Assembly: GCA_041477815.1 (NCBI GenBank)
Contig: JBGOUV010000104.1
Coordinates: 1-17,559 of the forward strand
Reading direction: 5' to 3'
Length of the DNA stretch: 17,559 nt
Source: JBGOUV01 sp041477815
Lineage (GTDB): Bacteria; Acidobacteriota; Terriglobia; Bryobacterales; JACQDG01
Part shown: one piece after another, positions 6,731 to 14,436 of the stretch
How positions within the stretch are numbered: the stretch's first letter is position 1
Layout of the letters: the number at the start of each line of letters is the position of its first letter
Translations under genes and position numbers: made by a program
Notes under the pieces: generated by a model
Seen by the model: only the letters and a program-made list of their open reading frames with translations
What the model was told of the DNA's origin: nothing
Database searches by the model: none

Positions 6731-7549
6731 TTAGAGCATAGCCTCGGATCGCAGCCGTCCCACCGCCAGCAGGAGGCCGTGCAGCAGCGCCTGGGGGCTG
6801 GGAGGGCAGCCTGGAATGTAGACGTCAACGGGCACCACTTGGTCCACGCCCCCCAGCGAGGCGTAGTTCGAGCCGAAAATGCCGCCGCTGATGCCGCAGG
6901 CGCCTACGGCTACGACCAGGCGCGGCTCGGGGGTGGCCTGGTAGGTCTTACGCAGGGCCTCTTCCATGTTGCGGGTGACGGGTCCGGTTACCAGGAGCAT
7001 GTCGGCATGGCGGGGCGAGGCTACGAAGTGCATGCCGAAGCGCTCCAGGTCGTAGACGGGATTGTTCAGGCCCGTGATCTCGACTTCGCAGCCGTTGCAG
7101 GAGCCGGCGTCGACCTGGCGAATGGCCAGCGACCGGCCCAGCACCCGGTGGATGCTCCGGCGGAGGCTCTCTCCGGCGTCCTCGACGGGGGCGGACACCA
7201 GCTCGCGGTGCGTGCCGTCGTCATGGAGGGAGTATGCGGCGGTCAGGATCAGCGCATTTCGACTGGGCGTGGCCAGCTCGCACTCGGTGGAGATGCGCAC
7301 GGCTTCGCCGGCGCACTGCGCGCAAAAGATGCAGCGGCCGTAGTCGACGGTCACGGTGCGGCGTCCGGCTTGGTCGGAGAGCGCGATGGCGCCGGTGGGG
7401 CATGCGGCGGCCGCGGGGCGGGCGTCGCGCCACTGGGGGAAGTCGAACACCGGCCGGCCTCGGAAATGCGGGGACACGGGCAGCGTAGCGCGGGGATACG
7501 CCGTGGTTACGATGCCGGTAGAAAGTGTCTTGCCCAGAATCTTGAACAT
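6731..7549 (-). CDS. hyfI: HyfI/NuoB-like small subunit with single-cluster ferredoxin domain
   Basis: A 272-aa peripheral iron-sulfur subunit of a hydrogenase-4/complex I-type complex. Residues about 40-95 are a degenerate ferredoxin domain that stands in for the missing HyfH: ACPTGAI (Cys50) and CIFCAQC (Cys73, Cys76, Cys79). The first CxxCxxC and the second CP are absent. Residues about 145-270 are the NuoB/small-subunit domain with CNGCEVEITG (Cys151, Cys154), VGACGISGG (Cys218) and PGCPPSP (Cys248), the four ligands of the proximal [4Fe-4S] cluster. The CxxC spacing is the group 4 hydrogenase form, not the tandem CC of NuoB. It starts 3 nt after the large subunit and is followed by the halogenase-like gene. 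It should transfer electrons between an unknown donor and the large-subunit region at the membrane arm. Confidence 0.9.
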   Translation of the reverse strand: MFKILGKTLSTGIVTTAYPRATLPVSPHFRGRPVFDFPQWRDARPAAAACPTGAIALSDQAGRRTVTVDYGRCIFCAQCAGEAVRISTECELATPSRNALILTAAYSLHDDGTHRELVSAPVEDAGESLRRSIHRVLGRSLAIRQVDAGSCNGCEVEITGLNNPVYDLERFGMHFVASPRHADMLLVTGPVTRNMEEALRKTYQATPEPRLVVAVGACGISGGIFGSNYASLGGVDQVVPVDVYIPGCPPSPQALLHGLLLAVGRLRSEAML

Positions 7550-7552
7550 GGC

Positions 7553-9034
7553 TCAGCGATCCGTCCCCGAGTAGGAGAGGTTGAAACTCTTGTTGATCAC
7601 CGGAAAGTCCGGGATGATGTTGCCCTGCACGGCCTCCACCAGGGCGGGCCAGTTGTTCATGGACGGGTCTTTGATGTGGCAGCGTTCCAGCCGGTTGTCG
7701 GGACCGGTGCGGATCCAGTGGAGGATCTCGCCGCGCCAGCCCTCCACGGCGGAGAGGGCGCAGCGGCCGGGCGGGACGATGTCGCAGGGGGTGCAGAGGT
7801 CGCCCTCGGCGGCCCACTCCGCGGCCTGCCGGATCAGGACGAGCGACTGCCGCACTTCGTCGATCCGTACCTGCATGCGGTGCCAGACATCGCCGGCCTC
7901 GTAGACCGGCACGGTGAAAGACAAGCGCGAATAGGCGGCGTAGGGATGGTCGCGGCGGACGTCCCGGTCGACGCCGGAGGCGCGTCCGGCGACCCCGACT
8001 ACGCCGAGATCCCTCGCCTTGTCGGGGTGGAGAATGCCGGTGCGCTCCAGACGGTCGCGGGTGGAATCGGAGGCGTGGACCAGGGAGATCAGGTCGTCGA
8101 ATTCGCGGGCGAAGGCCTGGAGGATGCGGGTCAAGCGCTCCCGCTGCTCGGCGTCCCAACCGCGCCGGACGCCGCCGATCGCCACCATGCCGCGCAGCAG
8201 GCGGCTGCCGGTGAGGTGCGCGTTGAGCCGCAGCAGCATCTCACGGAGGCGGCTGGCGTGGGCGTTGGCCAGCACGAAGCCGACGTCGGTCGAGATGGCT
8301 CCAATGTCGGCGACGTGGTTGTAGAGGCGCTCAAGTTCCAGCAGCACGGTGCGCATGGCCTGGGCGCGCCAGGGGGGCTCGATTCCCGCCGCCTGCTCCA
8401 CCGCCTGGCAGAAGGCCACGCCGTGGGAGAAGCTGGAATCTCCGGAGACGCTCTCGGCCAGAAATACGGCGTGGGGGATCGGGACGTTCTCGAAGAGCTT
8501 CTCCGTGCCCTTATGGGTATAGAAGAGACGTATCTGGAGATAGAGAATGGGCTCGCCGGCGACGGCGAAGTTGAAGTGGCCGGGCTCGATGATGCCGGCG
8601 TGGACGGGGCCGACGGGAACGTGGAACACGCCTTCGCCCTCGGCCGGACGAAATACGTGCCTTTCTCCTTCCAAAGCAGGAAGCGGAGTGTGGAGGGAGA
8701 AGTCTTTTCGCAACGGAAACACCGCAGGCCAGTTGTCGTGCAGCGCGACCCGCCGCGGGTTGGGGTGGCCGGTGGCCTGCAGGCCGAACCAGTCTCGAAT
8801 TTCCCGCTCCTGCCAGTTTGCAGCCGGCATCTCGGCCGAAATGGACACAAACTCGGGCTGGTCCGCCGGCACCGGAGCCTGCAAGATCTGGTAGCTCTCT
8901 TCGCCCCGGCGCTCAAAAACCCAGTAAACGTAGAAGACACCCTCCGCAGCGCGGCGATCCTCGGCAAAGACGGCGGCCAGCCGGCAGCCCGATTCTTGCC
9001 GCAGCTTTTCCATCTTGTCGCGGAGATCGTTCAT
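7553..9034 (-). CDS. hyfG: HyfG/NuoCD-like large subunit without NiFe ligands (Ehr type)
   Basis: A 493-aa fused NuoC-NuoD-type subunit. The NuoC part (about 1-125) contains WQEREIRDWFGL and FPLRKDF. The NuoD/hydrogenase large-subunit part follows (GPVHAGIIEPGHF, ERLYNHVADIG, TGSRLLRG). Where group 4 hydrogenases have RxCGxC, this protein has ESVSGDSSFSH, so both Cys are Ser (197, 200). At the C-terminus DPCxSCTDR becomes NLSYSGTDR (Ser487, Gly490), and the protein ends there, like NuoD and unlike proteins processed by a maturation protease. It cannot bind a NiFe centre in the known way. It fits the energy-converting-hydrogenase-related (Ehr) group, where redox energy is thought to be coupled to ion movement without hydrogen chemistry. 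It overlaps the upstream antiporter gene by 4 nt. No hyp maturation genes are in the window. Confidence 0.92.
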   Translation of the reverse strand: MNDLRDKMEKLRQESGCRLAAVFAEDRRAAEGVFYVYWVFERRGEESYQILQAPVPADQPEFVSISAEMPAANWQEREIRDWFGLQATGHPNPRRVALHDNWPAVFPLRKDFSLHTPLPALEGERHVFRPAEGEGVFHVPVGPVHAGIIEPGHFNFAVAGEPILYLQIRLFYTHKGTEKLFENVPIPHAVFLAESVSGDSSFSHGVAFCQAVEQAAGIEPPWRAQAMRTVLLELERLYNHVADIGAISTDVGFVLANAHASRLREMLLRLNAHLTGSRLLRGMVAIGGVRRGWDAEQRERLTRILQAFAREFDDLISLVHASDSTRDRLERTGILHPDKARDLGVVGVAGRASGVDRDVRRDHPYAAYSRLSFTVPVYEAGDVWHRMQVRIDEVRQSLVLIRQAAEWAAEGDLCTPCDIVPPGRCALSAVEGWRGEILHWIRTGPDNRLERCHIKDPSMNNWPALVEAVQGNIIPDFPVINKSFNLSYSGTDR

Positions 9035-10512
9035 GGCCCTCCTCCCAAGATCCTCGCGCCGGCCTGAATGAGGCGGTACAGCGGCGAGGGCAGCCAGAAG
9101 CCCATCACCAGGATCACCACTCCGAGCACGGCCAGCACGGAATCGCGCCAGGGACGGCCGGTGGCGGGCGGAGCGCCGTCAGACGGTCCGAGAACCAGCT
9201 TGCCGATGTGCAGGAGAGCGCCCGCGAAAATAGCCACCCCAAAGCCGATAAACAGAGCGACCGGCGCCACGTGGCCGGCCGCCAGGCCCGCGCGCAGGAT
9301 CGTGAACTCGCTTTGAAACAAGCTGAACGGCGGCGATCCGATGATGGCCAGGGTCGTCATTAGAAAGACAAAGCCAGTCAGGGGCATTACGTGGATCACC
9401 CCGCCCTTGATCCTCCGAAACAGGTCGGTCTTAAAGTGCTGCTGCACGTTGCCGGCGCAAAGAAACAGCAGCGCCTTGGTAACGGTGTGGTACGTCATGT
9501 GGAGCAGCATTCCGAGTGTGCCCAGCGTCCCTCCGAAGCCCAATCCCAAGACCATGATGCCGGCGTGGTCGATGGTGTGGTAGGCCATGAGCCGGCGATA
9601 ACTTCGCTGGACCAGCACAAAGGGAACCGAGACTCCCATCGAGAGCAGCCCGAACAGGATCAGCAGCCGGGAGGGGAAACCGGGGCCCAGGCACTTCGCC
9701 GTCAGGACGTAGAAACGGGCCAGGCCGTACAGCGCGCAGTTGAGGGTGGCCGAGGCCAGCATGGCCGCCGCCGGAACCGGCGCCTCGCCGTAAGCGTCCG
9801 GCTTCCAGGTATGCATCGGGACAATACCAGCCTTGGTGCCGTACCCCAGCAGGATCAGGATGAAAGCCAGCCGCATAGTCGTCTGGTCCAGCAGCTCCGC
9901 CCGGGTGGCCAGGGCCGACCAGTTCAGACTGGAGACGGTTTCGGTCCCCAGCATCCGGCTGGCAGCGTAATAGGTCAGGATCGTCCCCAGCAGGGCCAGG
10001 GCCAGGCCGGCGCCGCCGATGATGGCGTATTTCCAGGCGGCTTCCAGCGAAGTTTTTCGATCGTAAAAGGTGATGAGAAACAGCGAGGCCAGGGTAGTGC
10101 CTTCGAGCGCCACCCACATCACCCCCAGGTTGTTGGCGAGCGCGACCAACAGCATGGTGAAGACGAAGAGCGGCGTCAGTACGTAGTACTTCCGCAATTT
10201 GCGGAAAGCCACCGTCTCCTCGCGCTCATCCTGTCGCAAATACCCGACCGCATAGACGCCGCACACCAGGGCCACGAGCGCGGTGAGGAAGATAACCAGC
10301 GCGCTCAGCGCGTCGGCATAGAGGAAGCCGTTCCAGACGGCCACAGGTCCCTCGGCGAGCACCGTGACCGCGAGCCGGGCAGCCACCAGAAGCGCGCCGG
10401 CGAAGGCCGCCAGGTTCGCCGCCTCCATGGCCGTCCTCCGCCGGGCCACTGCGGACACCAGCGCCGCACCCAGAGGCAAGGCGAGCAGGGCCGGCAAAAG
10501 CATGCCGCGCAT
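9031..10512 (-). CDS. hyfF: HyfF/NuoN-like antiporter-type membrane subunit
   Basis: A 493-aa polytopic membrane protein of the complex I/Mrp antiporter family (about 14 helices). Conserved charges of the proton path are visible: Glu137 (WVALEGTT), Lys227 in GYGTKAGIVPMHTWKPDAY, Lys346 in the later helix (YHTVTKALLFLCAG), and SEF (401-403) in the C-terminal half. It should form one ion-translocating module of the complex. The start overlaps the HyfE-like stop as TAATG (1 nt shared), and the 3' end overlaps the large subunit by 4 nt, so translation is coupled throughout. An internal Met4 is an alternative start. Confidence 0.92.
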   Translation of the reverse strand: MRGMLLPALLALPLGAALVSAVARRRTAMEAANLAAFAGALLVAARLAVTVLAEGPVAVWNGFLYADALSALVIFLTALVALVCGVYAVGYLRQDEREETVAFRKLRKYYVLTPLFVFTMLLVALANNLGVMWVALEGTTLASLFLITFYDRKTSLEAAWKYAIIGGAGLALALLGTILTYYAASRMLGTETVSSLNWSALATRAELLDQTTMRLAFILILLGYGTKAGIVPMHTWKPDAYGEAPVPAAAMLASATLNCALYGLARFYVLTAKCLGPGFPSRLLILFGLLSMGVSVPFVLVQRSYRRLMAYHTIDHAGIMVLGLGFGGTLGTLGMLLHMTYHTVTKALLFLCAGNVQQHFKTDLFRRIKGGVIHVMPLTGFVFLMTTLAIIGSPPFSLFQSEFTILRAGLAAGHVAPVALFIGFGVAIFAGALLHIGKLVLGPSDGAPPATGRPWRDSVLAVLGVVILVMGFWLPSPLYRLIQAGARILGGGP

Positions 10513-11198
10513 TAGCCGCGCAACCTCCTCAGTTTGCTGACGTCCGTGGACTCAAAGGTTTCCCCGATCCGGTAAACCAGGATGCCCAGCAGCATCACGG
10601 CCACCAGCACGTCGAAGAAGATGCCCAGCTCCACCACCAGGGGCATCCCGTAGGTAAGCGAGATCGCCGCCAGAAAGATGCCGTTTTCCAAGCTCAGCAG
10701 GGCCAGGACCTGACTCAAGGCCTTCCGCCGGTTGATCATCATGAAGAAGCCGATCAGAAACAGCGCCAGGGCCACGGCCAGGGTGTTGTGGCCGAGCTCG
10801 CGCGAGGGGAGACCGGCCGCCGGGCGCGCGAACGACTCGGCGACGACATAACCAAGCAAGGTCAGGCCGCCCGAGATCAGCAGCGAAGCCGGCACGTTGA
10901 TCAGCGGCTCGATTTCCTTGCGGATCCCTACCTTCTTGACCAGGCGTTCGAGCCAGAGCGGCAAGACCACGACCTTCAGCAGCAGCGTCATCCAGGCGGC
11001 CACATACAGGTGCGGCGCATGGTTGAAATGCGCGATGGTGGCGGCGATGGCCGCCAGCAGAAACGACTGGACGCCGAACAGCCGGATGTTGGTGATGAGC
11101 CAGCGCTGGCTCACCATGCCGAGTTGCAGCACCAGCGCCAGCGCCGCCATCAAGGTGATCACCCGTTCTCCGAATTGAGCGTCGCTGAAGAAGGACAT
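10512..11198 (-). CDS. hyfE: HyfE-like membrane subunit (NuoK-related)
   Basis: A 228-aa integral membrane protein with about six or seven hydrophobic helices, matching HyfE in length. The C-terminal half has the NuoK-like segment ALSQVLALLSLENGIFLAAI with its helix Glu, then GIFFDVLVAVMLLGILVYRIGETFES. NuoK-like glutamates take part in ion translocation in complex I, so the same is inferred here. The gene sits between the NuoH-like and HyfF-like genes as in hydrogenase-4 operons, except that HyfD is missing. It starts 6 nt after the HyfC-like stop. Confidence 0.88.
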   Translation of the reverse strand: MSFFSDAQFGERVITLMAALALVLQLGMVSQRWLITNIRLFGVQSFLLAAIAATIAHFNHAPHLYVAAWMTLLLKVVVLPLWLERLVKKVGIRKEIEPLINVPASLLISGGLTLLGYVVAESFARPAAGLPSRELGHNTLAVALALFLIGFFMMINRRKALSQVLALLSLENGIFLAAISLTYGMPLVVELGIFFDVLVAVMLLGILVYRIGETFESTDVSKLRRLRG

Positions 11199-11204
11199 GA
11201 CGGC

Positions 11205-12146
11205 TCAGAACAAGAAACTCGAAATCAGCGCCAGGGCGCCGAGGATAAACGCCACTGCCAGCAACTCGGGGACGCGAAACAGCCGCAGCTTGGCGTTGGT
11301 GGTCTCCACCAGCACAATCAGCGCGCCCAACGCCAGCAGCTTGAGCAGGTAAACGCCCAGGGCGATGGCCAGGGCCGGCGCCCTCCAGGAGGCGCTCAGC
11401 CCGAAGGGGAAGAAGACATTGACCAGCAAGGTCATCAGGACCAGTTGCTTGATCGAGGCGCCCCACTCGATCAGGGCCAGGTAGCGCCCGGAATATTCCA
11501 GGATCATGGCTTCATGGATCATCGTCAGTTCGAGGTGCGTGGCCGGGTTGTCCACCGGGATGCGGCCGGTCTCCGCTATCAACACGATAAAAAGAGCGGA
11601 AAACGCGAGGATCTGCGAGGGGGCCAGGAACCGCCAGCTCTGGCCAGCCGCGGAGCGGGCTACTTCGGTCAAGCTGGTGGAACCGGCCGCGATGGCGACG
11701 GTGAAGACCGCCAGCATCATGGCCGGCTCGGCCAGCGCCGAGATGGTCATTTCCCGGCTGCTGCCCATGCCGCCGAAAGCGGTGCCGGCGTCCAGCCCCG
11801 CCAGCGCCAGAAAGAAACGGCCCAGTCCCAACAGATAGATGATGGCCAGCACGCCCCCGAACAGGCCCAGCGGAGCCTCCCAGGCGATCATCGGGATCAT
11901 CAGGCCCACGGCCGCGGCGGTCAGAAACACGACGTAAGGCGCCACCGCGAAGATCCAGGAAGCGGAGTCGGGCACGACCATGTTCTTGCGCCAAAGTTTG
12001 AACAGGTCCCGGTAAGGCTGCAGGATCCCCGGTCCGCGGCGCGTCTGCATCCTGGCTTTGAGCGTTTTTATAACGCCGCTGGCCAAAGGCGCCACCGCCA
12101 GCAGCACCGCCAACTGCAACAGGCTGGCGACGGCAAGCTGCTTCAT
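11205..12146 (-). CDS. hyfC: HyfC/NuoH-like membrane subunit
   Basis: A 313-aa membrane protein of the NuoH/HyfC family that joins the peripheral arm to the membrane arm. Signatures seen: ARMQTRRGPGILQPYRDLFK (31-50) after the first helix, GSSREMTISALAEPAM (128-143), and ETGRIPVDNPATHLELTM (192-209), followed by HEAMILEYSG. These acidic and Arg residues line the quinone/E-channel region in complex I. ATG 12146 is chosen because it starts the first membrane helix directly and forms an ATGA overlap with the HyfB-like stop; the longer frame to 12260 lies inside that gene. Confidence 0.93.
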   Translation of the reverse strand: MKQLAVASLLQLAVLLAVAPLASGVIKTLKARMQTRRGPGILQPYRDLFKLWRKNMVVPDSASWIFAVAPYVVFLTAAAVGLMIPMIAWEAPLGLFGGVLAIIYLLGLGRFFLALAGLDAGTAFGGMGSSREMTISALAEPAMMLAVFTVAIAAGSTSLTEVARSAAGQSWRFLAPSQILAFSALFIVLIAETGRIPVDNPATHLELTMIHEAMILEYSGRYLALIEWGASIKQLVLMTLLVNVFFPFGLSASWRAPALAIALGVYLLKLLALGALIVLVETTNAKLRLFRVPELLAVAFILGALALISSFLF

Positions 12147-14194
12147 GGCCGCGCTCCAAAGACGAGCAGCAGGATCAGGGTCACAAAGATGTATGCCAAA
12201 TAGGCGTGGATGCTTCCCGCCTGAATCCCCCGGAAGCGGCCGGCGAGCGCCAGGATCCATTCCTTCAGTGGATCGTAGAGGCGCTTCTCGAAGGCCGGCT
12301 CGATCTCGCTCTCAAAGCGGATCGCCTTAGGGAAATACGGTGAAACTTCGAACTCTGCCTCAATCTCGCGGGTGGGACGGTAGAGGGCCGCGAAGATCAT
12401 CCGGATGGGCTTGGAAAACGCTGTGGCCGTGTATTCGTTGGCAGCGGTCACGCGCTGGAGGCCGCAGTCCCAGACAGGACCGCGGCGGCGCTTGGTCCCA
12501 CGGGCCCACAGCAGCCAAAGCAGAGCGGGTACAGCCAGGAGCGCCACGAGCAAGCCGCTTATGCCCAGAGGGGAGACGGTCCCGGCACGGGCAGAACCGG
12601 CGACCAGCACAAATCCGGCGCCGGCCCGCAAGTCCGAGCTCACGGCCGGCCCCACCAGAGAACCCGTGATGGGGTCAAACACCGGCAGGAACCACGTCGC
12701 GCCCAGTCCCAGAACCACGCAGGCCGCGGCCAAGACAAACATGCCGGCGCGCATGGAAAAGCTCGCTTCGTGGGCTTGCCCGGCCTGCTCGCTGCGGGGC
12801 AGCGCCAGGAAACTGATGCCGAACGCTTTGACGAAGCAGGCCGCGGCCAGGGCGGCGGTGAGGGCCAGCAGCGATCCGGCGATGGGGAACATCAGCCGGC
12901 TCAGGCTCTGGGTAGTGCCGTAACCGGCGAGCAGCGCCTGGTAGGTGAGCCACTCGCTGACGAACCCGTTCAGCGGCGGCAGGCCGGAGATGGCGATCGA
13001 GCCGATCAGGAAATAGAAGGCGGTGGCCGGCATGCGGCGGATCAGGCCTCCCATCTCTTCCATGTTGCGCGTGCCGGTGGAGTGCAGCACCGCCCCAGCC
13101 CCCAGGAACAGCAACGCCTTGAAGATGGCGTGGTTCAGGGTGTGGTAGAGGCCGGCCACCAGCGCCAGCGCGGCGAGCCGCTCATGACCCGAGGCCTGAA
13201 ACAGCAGCGCGCTGCCGAGGCCCAGAAGGATGATCCCGATATTCTCAATACTGTGGTAGGCGAGCAGACGCTTGAGGTCGTGCTCCATCAGGGCGTAAAG
13301 GACTCCGAGCAGCGCGGAGACGATCCCCACCACCAGAATGAGCCCGCCCCACCAGGGCTCGGGCGGGGTCAGGAACTGGAAGGTCACGCGGATCAGGCCA
13401 TAGATCCCGGTCTTGATCATGATCCCGGACATGAGGGCGGAGACGTTGCTGGGCGCCACCGGATGGGCCGCCGGCAGCCAGACGTGCAACGGGATCACGC
13501 CGGCCTTGACCCCGAATCCGGCCAGGAAGAGCAGGAAGACCGCGTCACGGCGGGCCGGCGAGAGCGTCCGGGCGGCCTCGCCAAACGCGGCGAAGTCGTA
13601 CCCGCCCGCGGCCTGGACCAGCAACAGGAATCCGGCCAGCAGGCACGCCGTGCCGGCGTGGGAGAGGATGAAGAACAGGATACCGGCGTCGCGCGTGCTT
13701 TCGTGGTGGTGTTCGAAGCTGACCAGACCATAGGCGGTGAGGGCCATGACTTCCCAAGCCACCAGGAAGAAGAAGGCATTCGACGCCGTGAAGACCAGGG
13801 CCAGGGCCAGGAGCAGCAGGTTGTAGAGACATCCCAGGACGCCGGCCCCTTCCCGTTTCACGTAGCCCTGCGAGTAGACCGAGATGGCCAGGGCCACCAG
13901 GGCGAGGGCCAGGTTGAAGAAAGCGGCCAGCGGATCGAGGGTCAAGCTGTAGCGGAGGAAGGGAACGCCGGAGGCCAGGTCCCAGCGAACGGTTGTCCCC
14001 GCGAGCAAGGTGAGAAGCGCCGCCGCGCCGCCGAGCACCGCGCCGAGCGCGGCCAGCCCGAAACTGAGCCCGCGCGCCCACTCCGCCCGCCGCCAGGCGA
14101 TCAACCCGGTGGCTCCGCCGGCCATGTAAGCCCACAAGCCGGCGGTGAACAGGTGGGCGAGGAACGAGGAATCTAAATCCAAAGAACTCCCCAA
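12143..14194 (-). CDS. hyfB: HyfB/NuoL-like antiporter-type membrane subunit
   Basis: A 683-aa polytopic membrane protein, the first gene of the complex and the largest antiporter-like subunit. It has the Glu of WEVMALTAYGLVS (Glu148), Lys230 in GFGVKAGVIPLHVWLPAAHP, Lys261 in MIKTGIYG, the HSIENIGIILLG and YHTLNHAIFKALLFLGAG helices, and a long C-terminal extension with WDCGLQRV and the YFPKAIRFESEIEP stretch typical of HyfB. The start is TTG at 14194 or, perhaps better, TTG at 14182, since GGGGAG lies 4 nt before the latter; there is no ATG until codon 24. The gene begins 4 nt after the stop of a toxin-gene remnant, so its native upstream region has probably been replaced. No hyfA, hyfD or hyfH gene is present. 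Confidence 0.92.
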   Translation of the reverse strand: MGSSLDLDSSFLAHLFTAGLWAYMAGGATGLIAWRRAEWARGLSFGLAALGAVLGGAAALLTLLAGTTVRWDLASGVPFLRYSLTLDPLAAFFNLALALVALAISVYSQGYVKREGAGVLGCLYNLLLLALALVFTASNAFFFLVAWEVMALTAYGLVSFEHHHESTRDAGILFFILSHAGTACLLAGFLLLVQAAGGYDFAAFGEAARTLSPARRDAVFLLFLAGFGVKAGVIPLHVWLPAAHPVAPSNVSALMSGIMIKTGIYGLIRVTFQFLTPPEPWWGGLILVVGIVSALLGVLYALMEHDLKRLLAYHSIENIGIILLGLGSALLFQASGHERLAALALVAGLYHTLNHAIFKALLFLGAGAVLHSTGTRNMEEMGGLIRRMPATAFYFLIGSIAISGLPPLNGFVSEWLTYQALLAGYGTTQSLSRLMFPIAGSLLALTAALAAACFVKAFGISFLALPRSEQAGQAHEASFSMRAGMFVLAAACVVLGLGATWFLPVFDPITGSLVGPAVSSDLRAGAGFVLVAGSARAGTVSPLGISGLLVALLAVPALLWLLWARGTKRRRGPVWDCGLQRVTAANEYTATAFSKPIRMIFAALYRPTREIEAEFEVSPYFPKAIRFESEIEPAFEKRLYDPLKEWILALAGRFRGIQAGSIHAYLAYIFVTLILLLVFGARP

Positions 14195-14198
14195 CTTC

Positions 14199-14400
14199 CT
14201 ATTCTAGTCCAACGAGGCGGAGTCGGAGCAACTTCCGAGCCAAAGCGTAGATGTCGCTTCTGCTGCCAGCCCGCCGGAGGCCTGCCGCCACGACAAGAAC
14301 CAGTACCTGTTCTCGCTCCACCCGGTAGATAATCCGGTAACCGCTACTCAACCGAAGGCTGGGCGGAGGCGAGCTTCCCAGGTCGACGGGACGACGGCGG
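14199..14400 (-). pseudogene. RelE/ParE-type toxin, C-terminal remnant
   Basis: The minus-strand frame ending at TAG 14199-14201 encodes SSGYRIIYRVEREQVLVLVV followed by SRSDIYALARKLLRLRLVGLE. The strand pair GYR(I/V)IYRV...VLVLVVA is the core of RelE/ParE-family toxins. About 40-50 N-terminal residues are missing: the frame runs upstream to 14489, but there it overlaps the serine-hydrolase fragment in another frame and looks noncoding. No antitoxin gene is seen. The stop lies 4 nt before the HyfB-like start. The identification is moderate because the end differs from the usual HRREVYR-type tail. Confidence 0.5.
14201..14206 (-). promoter_or_regulatory. Possible -10 (TAGAAT) for the hyf-like operon
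   Basis: TAGAAT on the minus strand overlaps the last codons of the toxin remnant and lies 6 nt from TTG 14194 or 18 nt from TTG 14182. TTGCTC lies 19 nt upstream as a poor -35. If used, the operon's promoter sits within the remnant. Confidence 0.25.
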
Positions 14401-14436
14401 CAGTTGCACGTGCTGGATACGGAACAGAGCCCTCTT

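Noticed and set aside
7553..9034. Calling the large subunit a working NiFe hydrogenase or a formate hydrogenlyase subunit
   Set aside because: All four NiFe-ligand cysteines are replaced, no hyp genes are visible, and there is no formate dehydrogenase gene in the window.
6476..9067. 863-codon open frame on the plus strand, opposite the flavoprotein, small-subunit and large-subunit genes
   Set aside because: It is antisense to three clearly homologous genes. Its composition is rich in Gly, Ala, Val, Asp and His without domain motifs, as expected from the reverse strand of GC-rich coding DNA.
10788..14176. Long plus-strand frames (471 and 468 codons) opposite the hyf-like genes, very rich in Gln, Arg, Gly and His
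   Set aside because: They are reverse readings of hydrophobic membrane-protein codons, which yields Gln/Arg/Glu-rich nonsense.
6731..14194. Calling the operon standard respiratory complex I (nuo)
   Set aside because: It has HyfE-type and HyfB-type subunits, a CxxC-type small subunit and hydrogenase-4 gene order, and lacks nuoA, E, F, G, I and J in the window.
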